Part shown: positions 7,632-15,871 of the stretch, piece after piece
How the letters are laid out: every line of letters begins with the position of its first letter
Position numbering within the stretch: position 1 is the stretch's first letter
Origin: Victivallis vadensis
Lineage (GTDB): Bacteria > Verrucomicrobiota > Lentisphaeria > Victivallales > GWF2-50-93
DNA: 48,993 bases
Assembly (NCBI GenBank): GCA_020718525.1
Contig: DYRX01000001.1
Span: 1 to 48,993, forward strand
Direction: 5' to 3'
Made by a program: the position numbers and the translations under genes
Notes under the pieces: generated by a model
What the model was told of the DNA's origin: nothing
The model's input: the letters and a program-made list of their open reading frames with translations, nothing else
Databases searched by the model: none

Positions 7632-9860
7632 TCACTTGAAACGGAAACGTGCCAAGCCTGAAGAATTGTCTAAAATTATATATCCTGTCCCAATCTGCTT
7701 CGAATTCATTTTTGGCAGTAAAACCCGGAGAAAGCTGTAGCCAGGGCTTTTTCCATCTGCGGCTGGATCGTCGGCATGTATCAGCATACAGCTCTTTCCT
7801 TCTCTCCGTTTCGCGTCCTGAAAAATCATGCTTGAAGAAAGATCCGTTTTGCATCTGAGATAGCCTGGCGAAGCGGCGGCTCCATTCTTCAGATATTCGA
7901 CGTAGATTTTAGGAGGGACTGCGCCGAAATATTTGCCAGCGACAAGAAGCGTGTTTCCAGATGCATCTTTAGGATCCGGCGCGGCGGACTCGATGGTGGG
8001 TGACGCAAAAACAAAGTAGGAATCAAGAAAATGGCGGGCACCGTCGTATTCGACTGAAAATCGGTCGAATATTCTGTCCGGGATCGGAGTCTCCAATAGA
8101 GTGCTGAGCAGTTTTTTCCTGCTGTAGAGCTTTTTGTCATAGAGCAGGACATTTCTTGTCCACATCACGCTTATCGATCCGGGAGGGGGATCGGTATCGA
8201 AGCCGTCGCGCAAAACTGCCGCAGGGATCGTCTTTCCCGCGAGTATGCCAAAAAGTTTCGGGGGTGCCTCGAAGACGTTCTCTCCAATCTCAGAAGCATC
8301 AACTTTGAAGAGCGAGCCCGCCGCAATGTAGGTGTAAACTGCGAAATTCGCAGTCTTCTCGAATGCTCCGCAGTCGCTGCGCGGACCAATGAGCCTGTCA
8401 GCACCAGCGTAGTCCTTTTCGCCTGGGGAAGCAATAAAGGCAGGATCTCCGCCGTCAACTGCCGGAGACGAGTCATGAACCCGCAGGTCGTCAGGAGAGG
8501 ACAGGAAAAATGGATCGGCAAAAACGGACGCGGCATCTTCTCCGCTTCCCGACACGTAGGACTGGAAGCCTTCGTACTCCTTGTTGTTCCACACGAAGAT
8601 GGCCTTCGCTTCGTCAGCGCCGCCGCAGTAGTATGTGTTGTTGTCGAATTGATTGTCATGTGAGTATGCCTTCGCAAACCAGTTGCTGATCAGGATGTTC
8701 TGCGTATTCGCGCAAACTATGTTGTTTTGAATCCTATTGGAATGCGCGACCTGGATCATGATTTCGCCTGTTCCGCTCCTTGAGCTGTCATTTTCAAAAA
8801 GCGTGTTGTGCATGAAGGAGCAGTTGATTGTCACCCCTCTTTTCGTGTCGTAGCCGCCAAAGCCGATCCCTGTCACCTTGTTCCTGAAAAAAAGATTGCT
8901 CCTGACAATAATTCCGCTGGTCGTTCTGCCAGGATTTTCACAGCCGACCTCGACCCCGAAATCACATAGGGAAACGCTGTTCCTCTCGATGGTGATGTCC
9001 TTCCCTCCGTCAACATAGATCCCTGCGGCCGCCGCCTCGCCCCCATATGCCGGATTGCCTGACGAGCTGATTCCGAAGACAGTGTTTTCGGAGACCATGC
9101 CGTTCCTCGCCTGGTCGTTGGATTCCGCAGTCCCTTCCCAGCCGATCAGATCAATTCCTATGTTGTCGTTATCCCTGACAGTGTTTTGGCTGACGACGAA
9201 ATTCTCCACGTTGCCGTTGAGCACCATTGACTCGGACCATCCGAGCTTGCAGTCGCTCACAATGTTCCCGCGAATCTCAATTCCGTCTATGGAATTTGCC
9301 GAGTCCGTTCCATATACGGCTATTCCGTGCGCGTTGCCTCCATCCTTTCCTACAGATTTCTGTTCGATGTGATGGACATTGTTGGAGATTATTTTCACGC
9401 CGGAGGACGCGCCGGAGACAAGAATACCGATCGGGACGCTGTCCTGATCCGAGGCGGAAAGGTCTTTCAGCTCGAGCCCCGAGACGGATATATGGCTGAC
9501 ATTTTCAATCTTTATAAGAGGAAACCAGCCATCAAGAGGCTCCAATTTGGATCCGTCAATGATAGGAGCTTCGCCTGGATAGGCTTGGACAGAAATGGGA
9601 GAGCCGTGGGCTCCTGACTTTGTAAATTGCACGCTTTCATAATAAGTCCCGCTCCGGAGATGCAGTGTGTCGCCGGGCAGAAGCTTTTCCACGCTCTGCT
9701 GGAGGCTTTTCCAAGGGGCGTTCTCCGCCCCGGACGCAGAGTCGTCGCCAGCCGGCGAAACATAATAGTCGGAAGCATTCAAATCAGCAGGAAGGCAGAG
9801 CGCGGCGAAGGCGCAAATGCCAAAGAGGGCGAGATCCGTGTTTTTTTTCATGCACATCAT
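7632..9860 (-). CDS. Secreted right-handed parallel beta-helix protein (pectate lyase-like fold)
   Basis: A 742-residue exported protein. A signal peptide (MKKNTDLALFGICAFAALCL, likely cleaved after LNA-S) is followed by YYVSPAGDDSASG..APWKSLQ and LRSGTYYE, the standard opening of right-handed beta-helix proteins of the DUF1565/PbH1 type. Residues about 130-420 contain repeated G-I-x-I/V-x-x-N turns (for instance IEIRGNIVSDC, ITIERNSVSLC) that form the helix coils. A Pro/Asp-rich region follows to the end, with no recognised anchor. The substrate is probably a polysaccharide, but no catalytic residues can be named. The start could also be the third ATG (9851), giving MKKN; neither has a strong ribosome-binding site. 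It lies 107 bases after the kinase gene, so it may have its own promoter. Confidence 0.85.
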   Translation of the reverse strand: MMCMKKNTDLALFGICAFAALCLPADLNASDYYVSPAGDDSASGAENAPWKSLQQSVEKLLPGDTLHLRSGTYYESVQFTKSGAHGSPISVQAYPGEAPIIDGSKLEPLDGWFPLIKIENVSHISVSGLELKDLSASDQDSVPIGILVSGASSGVKIISNNVHHIEQKSVGKDGGNAHGIAVYGTDSANSIDGIEIRGNIVSDCKLGWSESMVLNGNVENFVVSQNTVRDNDNIGIDLIGWEGTAESNDQARNGMVSENTVFGISSSGNPAYGGEAAAAGIYVDGGKDITIERNSVSLCDFGVEVGCENPGRTTSGIIVRSNLFFRNKVTGIGFGGYDTKRGVTINCSFMHNTLFENDSSRSGTGEIMIQVAHSNRIQNNIVCANTQNILISNWFAKAYSHDNQFDNNTYYCGGADEAKAIFVWNNKEYEGFQSYVSGSGEDAASVFADPFFLSSPDDLRVHDSSPAVDGGDPAFIASPGEKDYAGADRLIGPRSDCGAFEKTANFAVYTYIAAGSLFKVDASEIGENVFEAPPKLFGILAGKTIPAAVLRDGFDTDPPPGSISVMWTRNVLLYDKKLYSRKKLLSTLLETPIPDRIFDRFSVEYDGARHFLDSYFVFASPTIESAAPDPKDASGNTLLVAGKYFGAVPPKIYVEYLKNGAAASPGYLRCKTDLSSSMIFQDAKRREGKSCMLIHADDPAADGKSPGYSFLRVLLPKMNSKQIGTGYIILDNSSGLARFRFK
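8340..8352. repeat. 13-mer TGCGAAATTCGCA, exact copy
   Basis: Inside the beta-helix gene. Extended by two bases each side it reads ACTGCGAAATTCGCAGT, an odd palindrome of 17 bases. On the coding strand it is TGCGAATTTCGCA, in the frame that encodes Ala-Asn-Phe-Ala. Confidence 0.8.
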
Positions 9861-9967
9861 ACAGGCTCAGACTATCATTCCAATCCTGTTTTTCAAGGAG
9901 GGAGAAGATCTTTAGGACTGCAAACGACAAGTTGCTCTCTGCGTGTGAAAGCCTCAATCTGCTTTTC

Positions 9968-10978
9968 TCAGAGCTCCTTGAAGATGGCGTTCATTTCCGA
10001 CGCGGCTTCCATGTATGTCTGGAAGCGCTCTTCCGGATTTCTAGCCACCATTCTGTCAATGAGGAGAGTAATTTTTTTATCCACGGTCTTGGGCATGATG
10101 CCTGCGACGCTTGCGACGCGGAGGCTTGCGACATGCTTTTTAGCTAGATTATATGCGTCGGTCGAGCTGTAGTACGGCTTTCCTGAGAGGAGATGGAAAA
10201 GCAGCATTCCGAGGCTGTATATTTCGCTGTTCATTGATTCCGGGAGTCCGACTATCCTTTCTGGCGGCATGTAAATGGGGGATCCTTCGACAGTGTCCGA
10301 AGGGGTGGGCTTGAACGCGGCATCTATGGAGAGACAGAGTCCGTAGTCGAAAAGCTTGGCGTTGCCCTTCGTGTCAATGATGACATTTTGAGGCTTGAGA
10401 TCGCGGAATAAATACCCTGATTCGTAGATTCTCTGTTCGGCGGAGAGAAGCTGAAGCCCCCAAAGCATTGCGTATTTCTGCTGGACACCGCTTTTTTCCT
10501 CGATGATCTGGTCAAGCCTTTTTCCTTCGACAAACTCCATTGCGCAGTAGAATTCGTCATTGTATTGCCCATAGTCGAAGACGGAAATGAGATGCGGATG
10601 TCTGCCGAAGCTTTTTCCGATGGCGGCCTCGTTCAATAGCGCATGTATGAGATGCTGGTCCCGCTTTGCGGTTCTTGCCAGGACTTTGACGGCGAAAAGA
10701 AGACTCGCGTTGGATTCCAGGAACGCTTTGTAGACACTGCCCATTCCGCCGCCGCCAAGAGGCTTGAAAAGCCAGAAGTTTTTGATTTTCATAGGGATAA
10801 AGATGGGGTTCGAGCAGGCGGGGCATTTCTCGATGGTCAGTGGCTGAAGAGGCTCTATCGGAATTCTGCTTCCGCAGTTTTCGCATTCGACGCAGTTGTC
10901 TGCAAGCGCGACGGGGTCAAGACCTGTCTCGCGACGCTCTTCTGCCTCTTTTTCCCTTTTTTTAAATAACCCAAGCAT
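9968..10978 (-). CDS. Hanks-type Ser/Thr protein kinase with N-terminal zinc ribbon and altered HRD/DFG motifs
   Basis: A 336-residue protein. Residues 29-55 have a Cys-rich ribbon (C29, C32, C35, C52, C55), and a protein kinase domain follows. Visible motifs are the glycine loop GGGGMGSV, FAVKVL with the ATP-binding lysine, and an APE-like MPPERIV. The catalytic loop reads FRDLKPQN, so the histidine of HRD is phenylalanine while the catalytic Asp and Asn remain. The DFG motif reads FDYG. The protein should still bind Mg-ATP, but activity could be low or specialised. No transmembrane segment is evident. It is the last gene of the ten-gene run; its ribosome-binding site (GGAGG) overlaps the end of the TPR-like gene. 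It may phosphorylate products of this operon, which is an inference. Confidence 0.9.
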   Translation of the reverse strand: MLGLFKKREKEAEERRETGLDPVALADNCVECENCGSRIPIEPLQPLTIEKCPACSNPIFIPMKIKNFWLFKPLGGGGMGSVYKAFLESNASLLFAVKVLARTAKRDQHLIHALLNEAAIGKSFGRHPHLISVFDYGQYNDEFYCAMEFVEGKRLDQIIEEKSGVQQKYAMLWGLQLLSAEQRIYESGYLFRDLKPQNVIIDTKGNAKLFDYGLCLSIDAAFKPTPSDTVEGSPIYMPPERIVGLPESMNSEIYSLGMLLFHLLSGKPYYSSTDAYNLAKKHVASLRVASVAGIMPKTVDKKITLLIDRMVARNPEERFQTYMEAASEMNAIFKEL

Positions 10979-10981
10979 TTC

Positions 10982-12616
10982 TCAGGGTTCCTCCGCTTTG
11001 ATCATTGCCGCCTCTTCCTTTTCAATTTCCGCCGCCTCTTTGCTGGCGTTTCCTAGCGCGCTTATCTCCATTTCCAGGCTTTTAGACATTTCTGGCGGAA
11101 AATTCTCCACGCAGGCCTTCGCCATCTGACTGCGTATCATGGCGAAGCCCGGCATGCCGGTGCGCTTCCAGCTGTCGCCCCGGTCTTTTTTGTAGATTCT
11201 ATATATCTTCGCCGCCAGATTCATGTGCGCGAGCGCGGCGTCCTTCTCGCCGTAGGCAAGAAAGTAGAGGGATCTGTAGATCATTGAGCTGACGAGGCCC
11301 GTGGCCTGCCTTGGCGTCGAGGAGGCTACATCCTCCTTCCACTGCTTTTCTACGAAGACGTCAATAGGCTCCAGGAGGGATGCGTCTTCCGGGAATTCCT
11401 CCCTCATTTCTTCCAGGAGCTTTTCGGACTTTCCGTAGCTTCCGAAGCTATAGAGCAGAACGATCGCGTCAATCATGAAATTTTTCATTGCCGCATTTCT
11501 GAAGGACTGGGACTTGTGCATCGCGAAGGCTTCGCGGAAGGTCTTTATGACGGAATCTGTGAGCTTGAGGTTGGGGACGGTCATTATGCCCATGTAGTCG
11601 TTCTTGTCGAGCATCAGCAGTCTTCCTCCGATGAACGCGTCCTTCAGGGACTGGGTTATCATGCGGTCGTTGCTGATTTCGCGCTCGTTCAGCTTGGATT
11701 TTTCAAGCCCCAGGGTTGCCCAATAGATCGCGTGCGCCTCTGGAAGCCTCCAGTCGAACGCCCCGTATCTCTGGTTGATTTCGTGCATTTTTACGGCATC
11801 GAGCTTGTAGACTTCCTTGAGCCATTTTTTTCTCATAAACCATTCCAGATCAGAGGCTTGCACTTTGTCCTTCATCTTTTCAGAAACTGCGGAAGGCATT
11901 TTCCCCTCTTTTCTGAACTCCTTTTCCAGGACTGCGAAATTCGCAAATCCGGCGGCGGAGATCGCCGTCCAGAGAGGGCTGTCTGCGGGATATTGCAGTT
12001 CGAAAAGCTCGATACTGTCGGGAGCCGCGAGAATTTTCTCCCAGTCGGGCTCGTTTCCGCCGAAGACCTTCATGTAGTCTATCGCCATCTGCTGTTTGTA
12101 GTAGAGGTTGGCGTCGTCCATTATGTTTCCGATCTTGTGCTGGTAGATCCAGCCGAGCTCCTTGTAGAGGACAGGATCGGAGGGGTTGTAGACTATCGCC
12201 TCGTCCCGTATGAGCTCGAGTCCTTTCTTCACCCATCTCCATCGGTCTTCGGGCGCGCTGAAGACGACAGAGATGTTGTATGCCATGTTCCAGGCGAGAT
12301 ATGCCGTCGCGCCAGTGAATCTGGGCTGGAGCTTTGTTAGCCAGGATGCGAGCTGGACCATTTCAAAATACTGCCCCTTCTCCTGGAGCATCGCCGCCCT
12401 CAGCCATAGGACGTCGGCGACAAGTCCTCTGAAACTGCCAAGCGCTACGGTCGTGAAGGCGACTATCGGCGGCGCATTTTTCACGATGTCGGTGTCGGTC
12501 AGAGAATTGTCCTTCTTGATCTGGTTGAGCTTTCCCTGGACTAGATTTATAGACGCGACGAAGAGGCAGAAAGCTGCAAAGATTCCGAGCGCCTTCAGTA
12601 TTCTCATGCTTCTCAT
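10982..12616 (-). CDS. Membrane-anchored TPR-like protein of unknown function linked to an ABC exporter
   Basis: A 544-residue protein with one N-terminal membrane segment (residues about 7-25), then a long alpha-helical, aromatic-rich region (for example WLRAAMLQEKGQYFEMVQLASWLTKL, split over helices of TPR length) that looks like degenerate TPR repeats. No catalytic motif was seen. The C-terminal 30 residues are Glu/Ala/Lys-rich. The gene overlaps the ABC permease by 4 bases (ATGA) and precedes the kinase by 3 bases, so all are probably made together. It may be a periplasmic or cytoplasmic adaptor of the ABC system. I do not recognise a named family. Confidence 0.8.
   Translation of the reverse strand: MRSMRILKALGIFAAFCLFVASINLVQGKLNQIKKDNSLTDTDIVKNAPPIVAFTTVALGSFRGLVADVLWLRAAMLQEKGQYFEMVQLASWLTKLQPRFTGATAYLAWNMAYNISVVFSAPEDRWRWVKKGLELIRDEAIVYNPSDPVLYKELGWIYQHKIGNIMDDANLYYKQQMAIDYMKVFGGNEPDWEKILAAPDSIELFELQYPADSPLWTAISAAGFANFAVLEKEFRKEGKMPSAVSEKMKDKVQASDLEWFMRKKWLKEVYKLDAVKMHEINQRYGAFDWRLPEAHAIYWATLGLEKSKLNEREISNDRMITQSLKDAFIGGRLLMLDKNDYMGIMTVPNLKLTDSVIKTFREAFAMHKSQSFRNAAMKNFMIDAIVLLYSFGSYGKSEKLLEEMREEFPEDASLLEPIDVFVEKQWKEDVASSTPRQATGLVSSMIYRSLYFLAYGEKDAALAHMNLAAKIYRIYKKDRGDSWKRTGMPGFAMIRSQMAKACVENFPPEMSKSLEMEISALGNASKEAAEIEKEEAAMIKAEEP
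11933..11945. repeat. 13-mer TGCGAAATTCGCA, exact copy
   Basis: Inside the TPR-like gene, encoding Ala-Asn-Phe-Ala on the minus strand. Same sequence and orientation as the copy at 8340. Confidence 0.8.
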
Positions 12617-14103
12617 TTTCGGATCACGGCTCCCAGTTCGCGTTTCGAGTACAGCCAGACGAAAAAGACAAATAGGGGAAGCCCCCTGAGGATGAAATAC
12701 TTGAAGAAGGCGACGGCAATCGCGGAATTCTCGATGAGTTCCCCGTCGGAAAGCTTGTCTGAGACGTCGAGGCGCTGGACAGGAACGGCGACCGTCACGA
12801 TGAAGCGGCTGACTTTTTTCCCGACGTAGTCGTGCACCGCCTCGAGGCTTGAGAGATCCAGCTTCTCCTCCATGCCATCGTTGTACATTTCGTCAATCGA
12901 GATCATGTAGTCGGAGAAGACGCCGAAGAGGATGTAGGCGACGCAGATGAAGACGGCGCATGGCATTGAGAATACGCCGCCAAGCGAGCAGGCGAGGGCG
13001 CCCACGAAGAGGAGCTTTATCGAAAGCATTAGTATCGCGCGCAGGAAATTTCCCAGGAAGCTGTCTTTTCTGACTAGCAGTTTTGGTCCGTCTGAGAGCT
13101 GGAAATAGACGGGCTTCTGCCCGAGGTCGTAGTTCGCATACGCTATTGCGACTTTTCCGTCGTCGCCGATGACTTGCGGAGGAATTGGGAACTCGTTGAA
13201 GGCGCCGCCGGCGAAGCGCTCGGGCTCAGGCATGTAAGGAATGAAAACGTATTCGGGTTTTGAGTCGGCAAGATCCGGAGCTTCCTTGCGCATGTCTTCC
13301 ATCATTTTCTCGTTTGTCTTGATCCTGAAAAACCATATTCCGTAGGTTTCTCTCTGTTCTTTCTGTGAAATCTGATCAACGTATGGTCTGAATCTCAGGA
13401 AAACAGGGCGGTCGAGGACTTTCGACACATTTTCATATTCCCAGATTCTTGAGGCGCTGGGACCGAATCTTACTTCGCCAAGCTTTGCCAGAGTCTGCTT
13501 TCTTAGCTGTGCGTCTATGAAAGGCTGAGACTTCATCGGATCGGTAGGATTTGAGGACGGATTGAGGCCGAGCTCCTTCAGCTCTGCGAGGCGCCTTTCA
13601 TACTCCCTTTTGATTTCCGCCTCGACATCTGGCAATTCCGGCATATAGACCCTGCGGCCGACAAATATTTCATGTCTGATCCGTTCCTTGTCCTCCGGAG
13701 AGAATGCTGTGCTGTTGAATTCGTAAAGTATTCTCGCATATGCAATTACACCGCATACCACCAGTAAAAAAAAATGGAGCAGGAAGACTCCAAGGAATTT
13801 CCCGATCCAGATGGAGGTCCTCGAGAGCGGCTTTGTCGAGAGCATGTGCATCTGGTAGTTTTCAATGTCAGAGGAGCAGACAAAGCAGGAGACCCACACA
13901 GTGGAGATTGTAAGAATCATGGTGAGCGCAGTGATGCAGTACTGGATTGAGAGCCTTATGTGTCCGATCGGTGTCCCGTCGTCAAGCACAGTGCCTGGAA
14001 GAACAAGTACGGCGAGCGCCAGCATGAGGAAAAGCATTAGGAAAATCTTTGATCTGAGTGCCATTCTGACAGTGAGCTTGCCTACTGCGAAAAGCGGCAT
14101 CAT
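12613..14103 (-). CDS. ABC-2 type transporter permease
   Basis: A 496-residue membrane protein with about six hydrophobic segments. Two lie in the first 110 residues (SKIFLMLFLMLALAVLVLPG, CITALTMILTISTVWVSCFV), one near 110-130, and the rest in the last 170 residues. A large hydrophilic, probably extracytoplasmic region occupies residues about 140-340. The N-terminal LSTKPLSRTSIWIGKFLG block fits the ABC-2 exporter family (NatB/GldF-like). It overlaps the ATPase gene upstream and the TPR-like gene downstream by 4 bases each. It should form the membrane channel with that ATPase; the exported substrate is unknown. Confidence 0.85.
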   Translation of the reverse strand: MMPLFAVGKLTVRMALRSKIFLMLFLMLALAVLVLPGTVLDDGTPIGHIRLSIQYCITALTMILTISTVWVSCFVCSSDIENYQMHMLSTKPLSRTSIWIGKFLGVFLLHFFLLVVCGVIAYARILYEFNSTAFSPEDKERIRHEIFVGRRVYMPELPDVEAEIKREYERRLAELKELGLNPSSNPTDPMKSQPFIDAQLRKQTLAKLGEVRFGPSASRIWEYENVSKVLDRPVFLRFRPYVDQISQKEQRETYGIWFFRIKTNEKMMEDMRKEAPDLADSKPEYVFIPYMPEPERFAGGAFNEFPIPPQVIGDDGKVAIAYANYDLGQKPVYFQLSDGPKLLVRKDSFLGNFLRAILMLSIKLLFVGALACSLGGVFSMPCAVFICVAYILFGVFSDYMISIDEMYNDGMEEKLDLSSLEAVHDYVGKKVSRFIVTVAVPVQRLDVSDKLSDGELIENSAIAVAFFKYFILRGLPLFVFFVWLYSKRELGAVIRK

Positions 14104-15266
14104 CGCTTGTCCTCGTTCAATAACTGCGAAATTCGCGAATTTGCGGCGGAGAGATCTTCGGACTCCGGAGATGGAGCCGGAGCATCTTCGCCAAGCCTCT
14201 TGCTGTCGGTTATCTCGCGGATTTTTTTGTCAGCCATCTCTTTTTCGAGAGATTCGGACTTGTCTTTCGCGTCCGTATCTTCGCCTGGAGGCGGTAGTTT
14301 TGAGCTGAGCGCCTCGATAAGCATGTTTCCATCTTTTTTGAGATATTCGGCAATTTCTCCACCGCCCTCCGCGCCATAGGTGCCGGTTTTTTCTTCGCGC
14401 GCCTTTCTGACGACTTCCAGAAAATATTCCTCGAGAGTGCGTCTCGGGTGGTCCACGCTGACAGGGATGCCACCCATGGACTGTGAGATTTCACCGACGA
14501 TTCTGTCTCTGAGGCCGGGTTCGAGCAGTGGTGTCACAATTCTGCTCATTTCCGAGACTGTGAGCAGTTCATCGAGGGTTCCGGACCCTCTTATCTTCCC
14601 TCCGTAAAGTATTATGACTCTGTCGCAGAGATCCTGGACGTCAGCGAGCAGATGACTGCTGATTACGACAGTTTTCCCGCGCGACTTGAGAAATTTGATC
14701 AGATCTTTTATTTCTCTGCATCCGATGGGATCGAGACCGGAAGTGGGTTCGTCGAGGATGAGGAGTTCCGGATCGTTTATCATCGCCTGGGCGAGACCGA
14801 TTCTTCTTGACATGCCTTTTGAAAATTCCCCGAGCCTTCTGTTTCTTGCGTGTGCGAGTCCCACCATGTCTAGGAGCTGTTCTGCGCGCTTCTTCCGTTC
14901 TGCGTGCGGCAGTCCGAATACGGATCCAAAAAAGTCCAGCGTCTCGAAGGCGGTGAGATAGCGGTAGAGATATGACTCTTCAGGCAGATAGCCGATGGCG
15001 GCCTTGGTCTTGACATCGCGCGGAGACTTGCCAAATATGCTCACGGAGCCTCTTGTCGGATAAAGAAGGCCGAGCAGGATCTTGAGAGTTGTTGATTTTC
15101 CCGAGCCGTTGGGACCAAGGAGTCCGAAGACTTCGCCCTCATTTACTTCGAAGTCAATTTCGTTGACGGCCTTGGCTTTCGGCCGGTGCCAGAAGTCGCG
15201 GAACTCCTTGACAAGAGCGACAGCCTTCACAACTGTTTTCTGCGCATCAGCCTTCTTGTCGCTCAT
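14100..15266 (-). CDS. ABC transporter ATP-binding protein
   Basis: A 388-residue ATPase. Walker A is LLGPNGSGKSTT (near residue 50), the signature is FSKGMSRR, Walker B is LLILDEPTSGLDP, and the switch histidine lies in VISSHLLADV. Residues beyond about 240 form a C-terminal extension, acidic and rich in Ser, Pro and Glu at the end, which is longer than usual and may be regulatory. It pairs with the ABC-2 permease downstream (4-base overlap) and overlaps the MORN-like gene upstream the same way. Closest general relatives are exporters of the CcmA/NatA type. Confidence 0.92.
   Translation of the reverse strand: MSDKKADAQKTVVKAVALVKEFRDFWHRPKAKAVNEIDFEVNEGEVFGLLGPNGSGKSTTLKILLGLLYPTRGSVSIFGKSPRDVKTKAAIGYLPEESYLYRYLTAFETLDFFGSVFGLPHAERKKRAEQLLDMVGLAHARNRRLGEFSKGMSRRIGLAQAMINDPELLILDEPTSGLDPIGCREIKDLIKFLKSRGKTVVISSHLLADVQDLCDRVIILYGGKIRGSGTLDELLTVSEMSRIVTPLLEPGLRDRIVGEISQSMGGIPVSVDHPRRTLEEYFLEVVRKAREEKTGTYGAEGGGEIAEYLKKDGNMLIEALSSKLPPPGEDTDAKDKSESLEKEMADKKIREITDSKRLGEDAPAPSPESEDLSAANSRISQLLNEDKR
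14125..14137. repeat. 13-mer variant TGCGAAATTCGCG
   Basis: Inside the ABC ATPase gene, in a different frame (Arg-Ile-Ser-Gln). The last base differs from the exact copies, and a second partial copy overlaps it (CGCGAATTTGCG). Confidence 0.6.
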
Positions 15267-15868
15267 TTTGAATCTGCGCTCCTTTTAAGTGTTCCGTCGC
15301 GCTTGTAGTATTTTGTTCCTGGCAAGAGTTTTCCGGCGGAATATGTTTTTTCAAACATGGTGGCTTCATTGTCATAGAATTCGATGAAGGCGCCATCAAG
15401 CTCTCCAGCATCGTTGAAGGAGTAGGAGAATTTCTTTTTGCCGTTCTCGTGCCATTCGGTGAACTGTCCGGTCTTTTTTCCGTCCTTAAGAGCTCCCTCG
15501 AGAGCCTTCTGCCCTTTCTTGAACCAGGAGGACAAGGGACCATCGAGTTTTCCGTCCTTGTAGTTGCACTCGACGAGCTTGGAGCCGTCCTTGTAGAACT
15601 CGCGGTATTGTCCGTGTTTGATTTCGGGCTTGAGCCTATAGACAGTGTATTCGGCTTTCAGCTCTTTTCCAGGCTCCGGATAAAAATCCTGTCTTTGTAT
15701 GAATTCGGGGAGGCTTTCCTCCTGTTTTTTTTCGACTTTCGGGCTTTGCGCCTGAAGAATGGGAGGAGGCTTCGGCTTTCCGCTGAAAAGCAGAAAATAA
15801 AGGGCGAGAGCGAGCACAATCAGGAAGACTGCGATTCCAATTATGATCTTTTTATTATTGTCGTCCAT
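15263..15868 (-). CDS. Membrane-anchored MORN/YwqK-like repeat protein
   Basis: A 201-residue protein with a transmembrane anchor at residues 8-28, a Pro/Lys/Glu linker, and then four to five repeats of the MORN_2/YwqK type between about 80 and 195 (GQYREFYKDGSKLVECNYKD, GQFTEWHENGKKKFSYSF, GAFIEFYDNEATMFEKTY). Such repeats form beta-hairpin sheets that bind proteins or lipids. It probably acts at the inner membrane with the ABC transporter encoded directly downstream, whose start overlaps this stop as ATGA. The role is inferred from position only. Confidence 0.8.
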   Translation of the reverse strand: MDDNNKKIIIGIAVFLIVLALALYFLLFSGKPKPPPILQAQSPKVEKKQEESLPEFIQRQDFYPEPGKELKAEYTVYRLKPEIKHGQYREFYKDGSKLVECNYKDGKLDGPLSSWFKKGQKALEGALKDGKKTGQFTEWHENGKKKFSYSFNDAGELDGAFIEFYDNEATMFEKTYSAGKLLPGTKYYKRDGTLKRSADSK

Positions 15869-15871
15869 TTT

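Noticed and set aside
11516..12340. Open frame of 274 codons on the plus strand
   Set aside because: It lies fully opposite the TPR-like gene, has no recognisable motif, and mirrors that gene's codon pattern.
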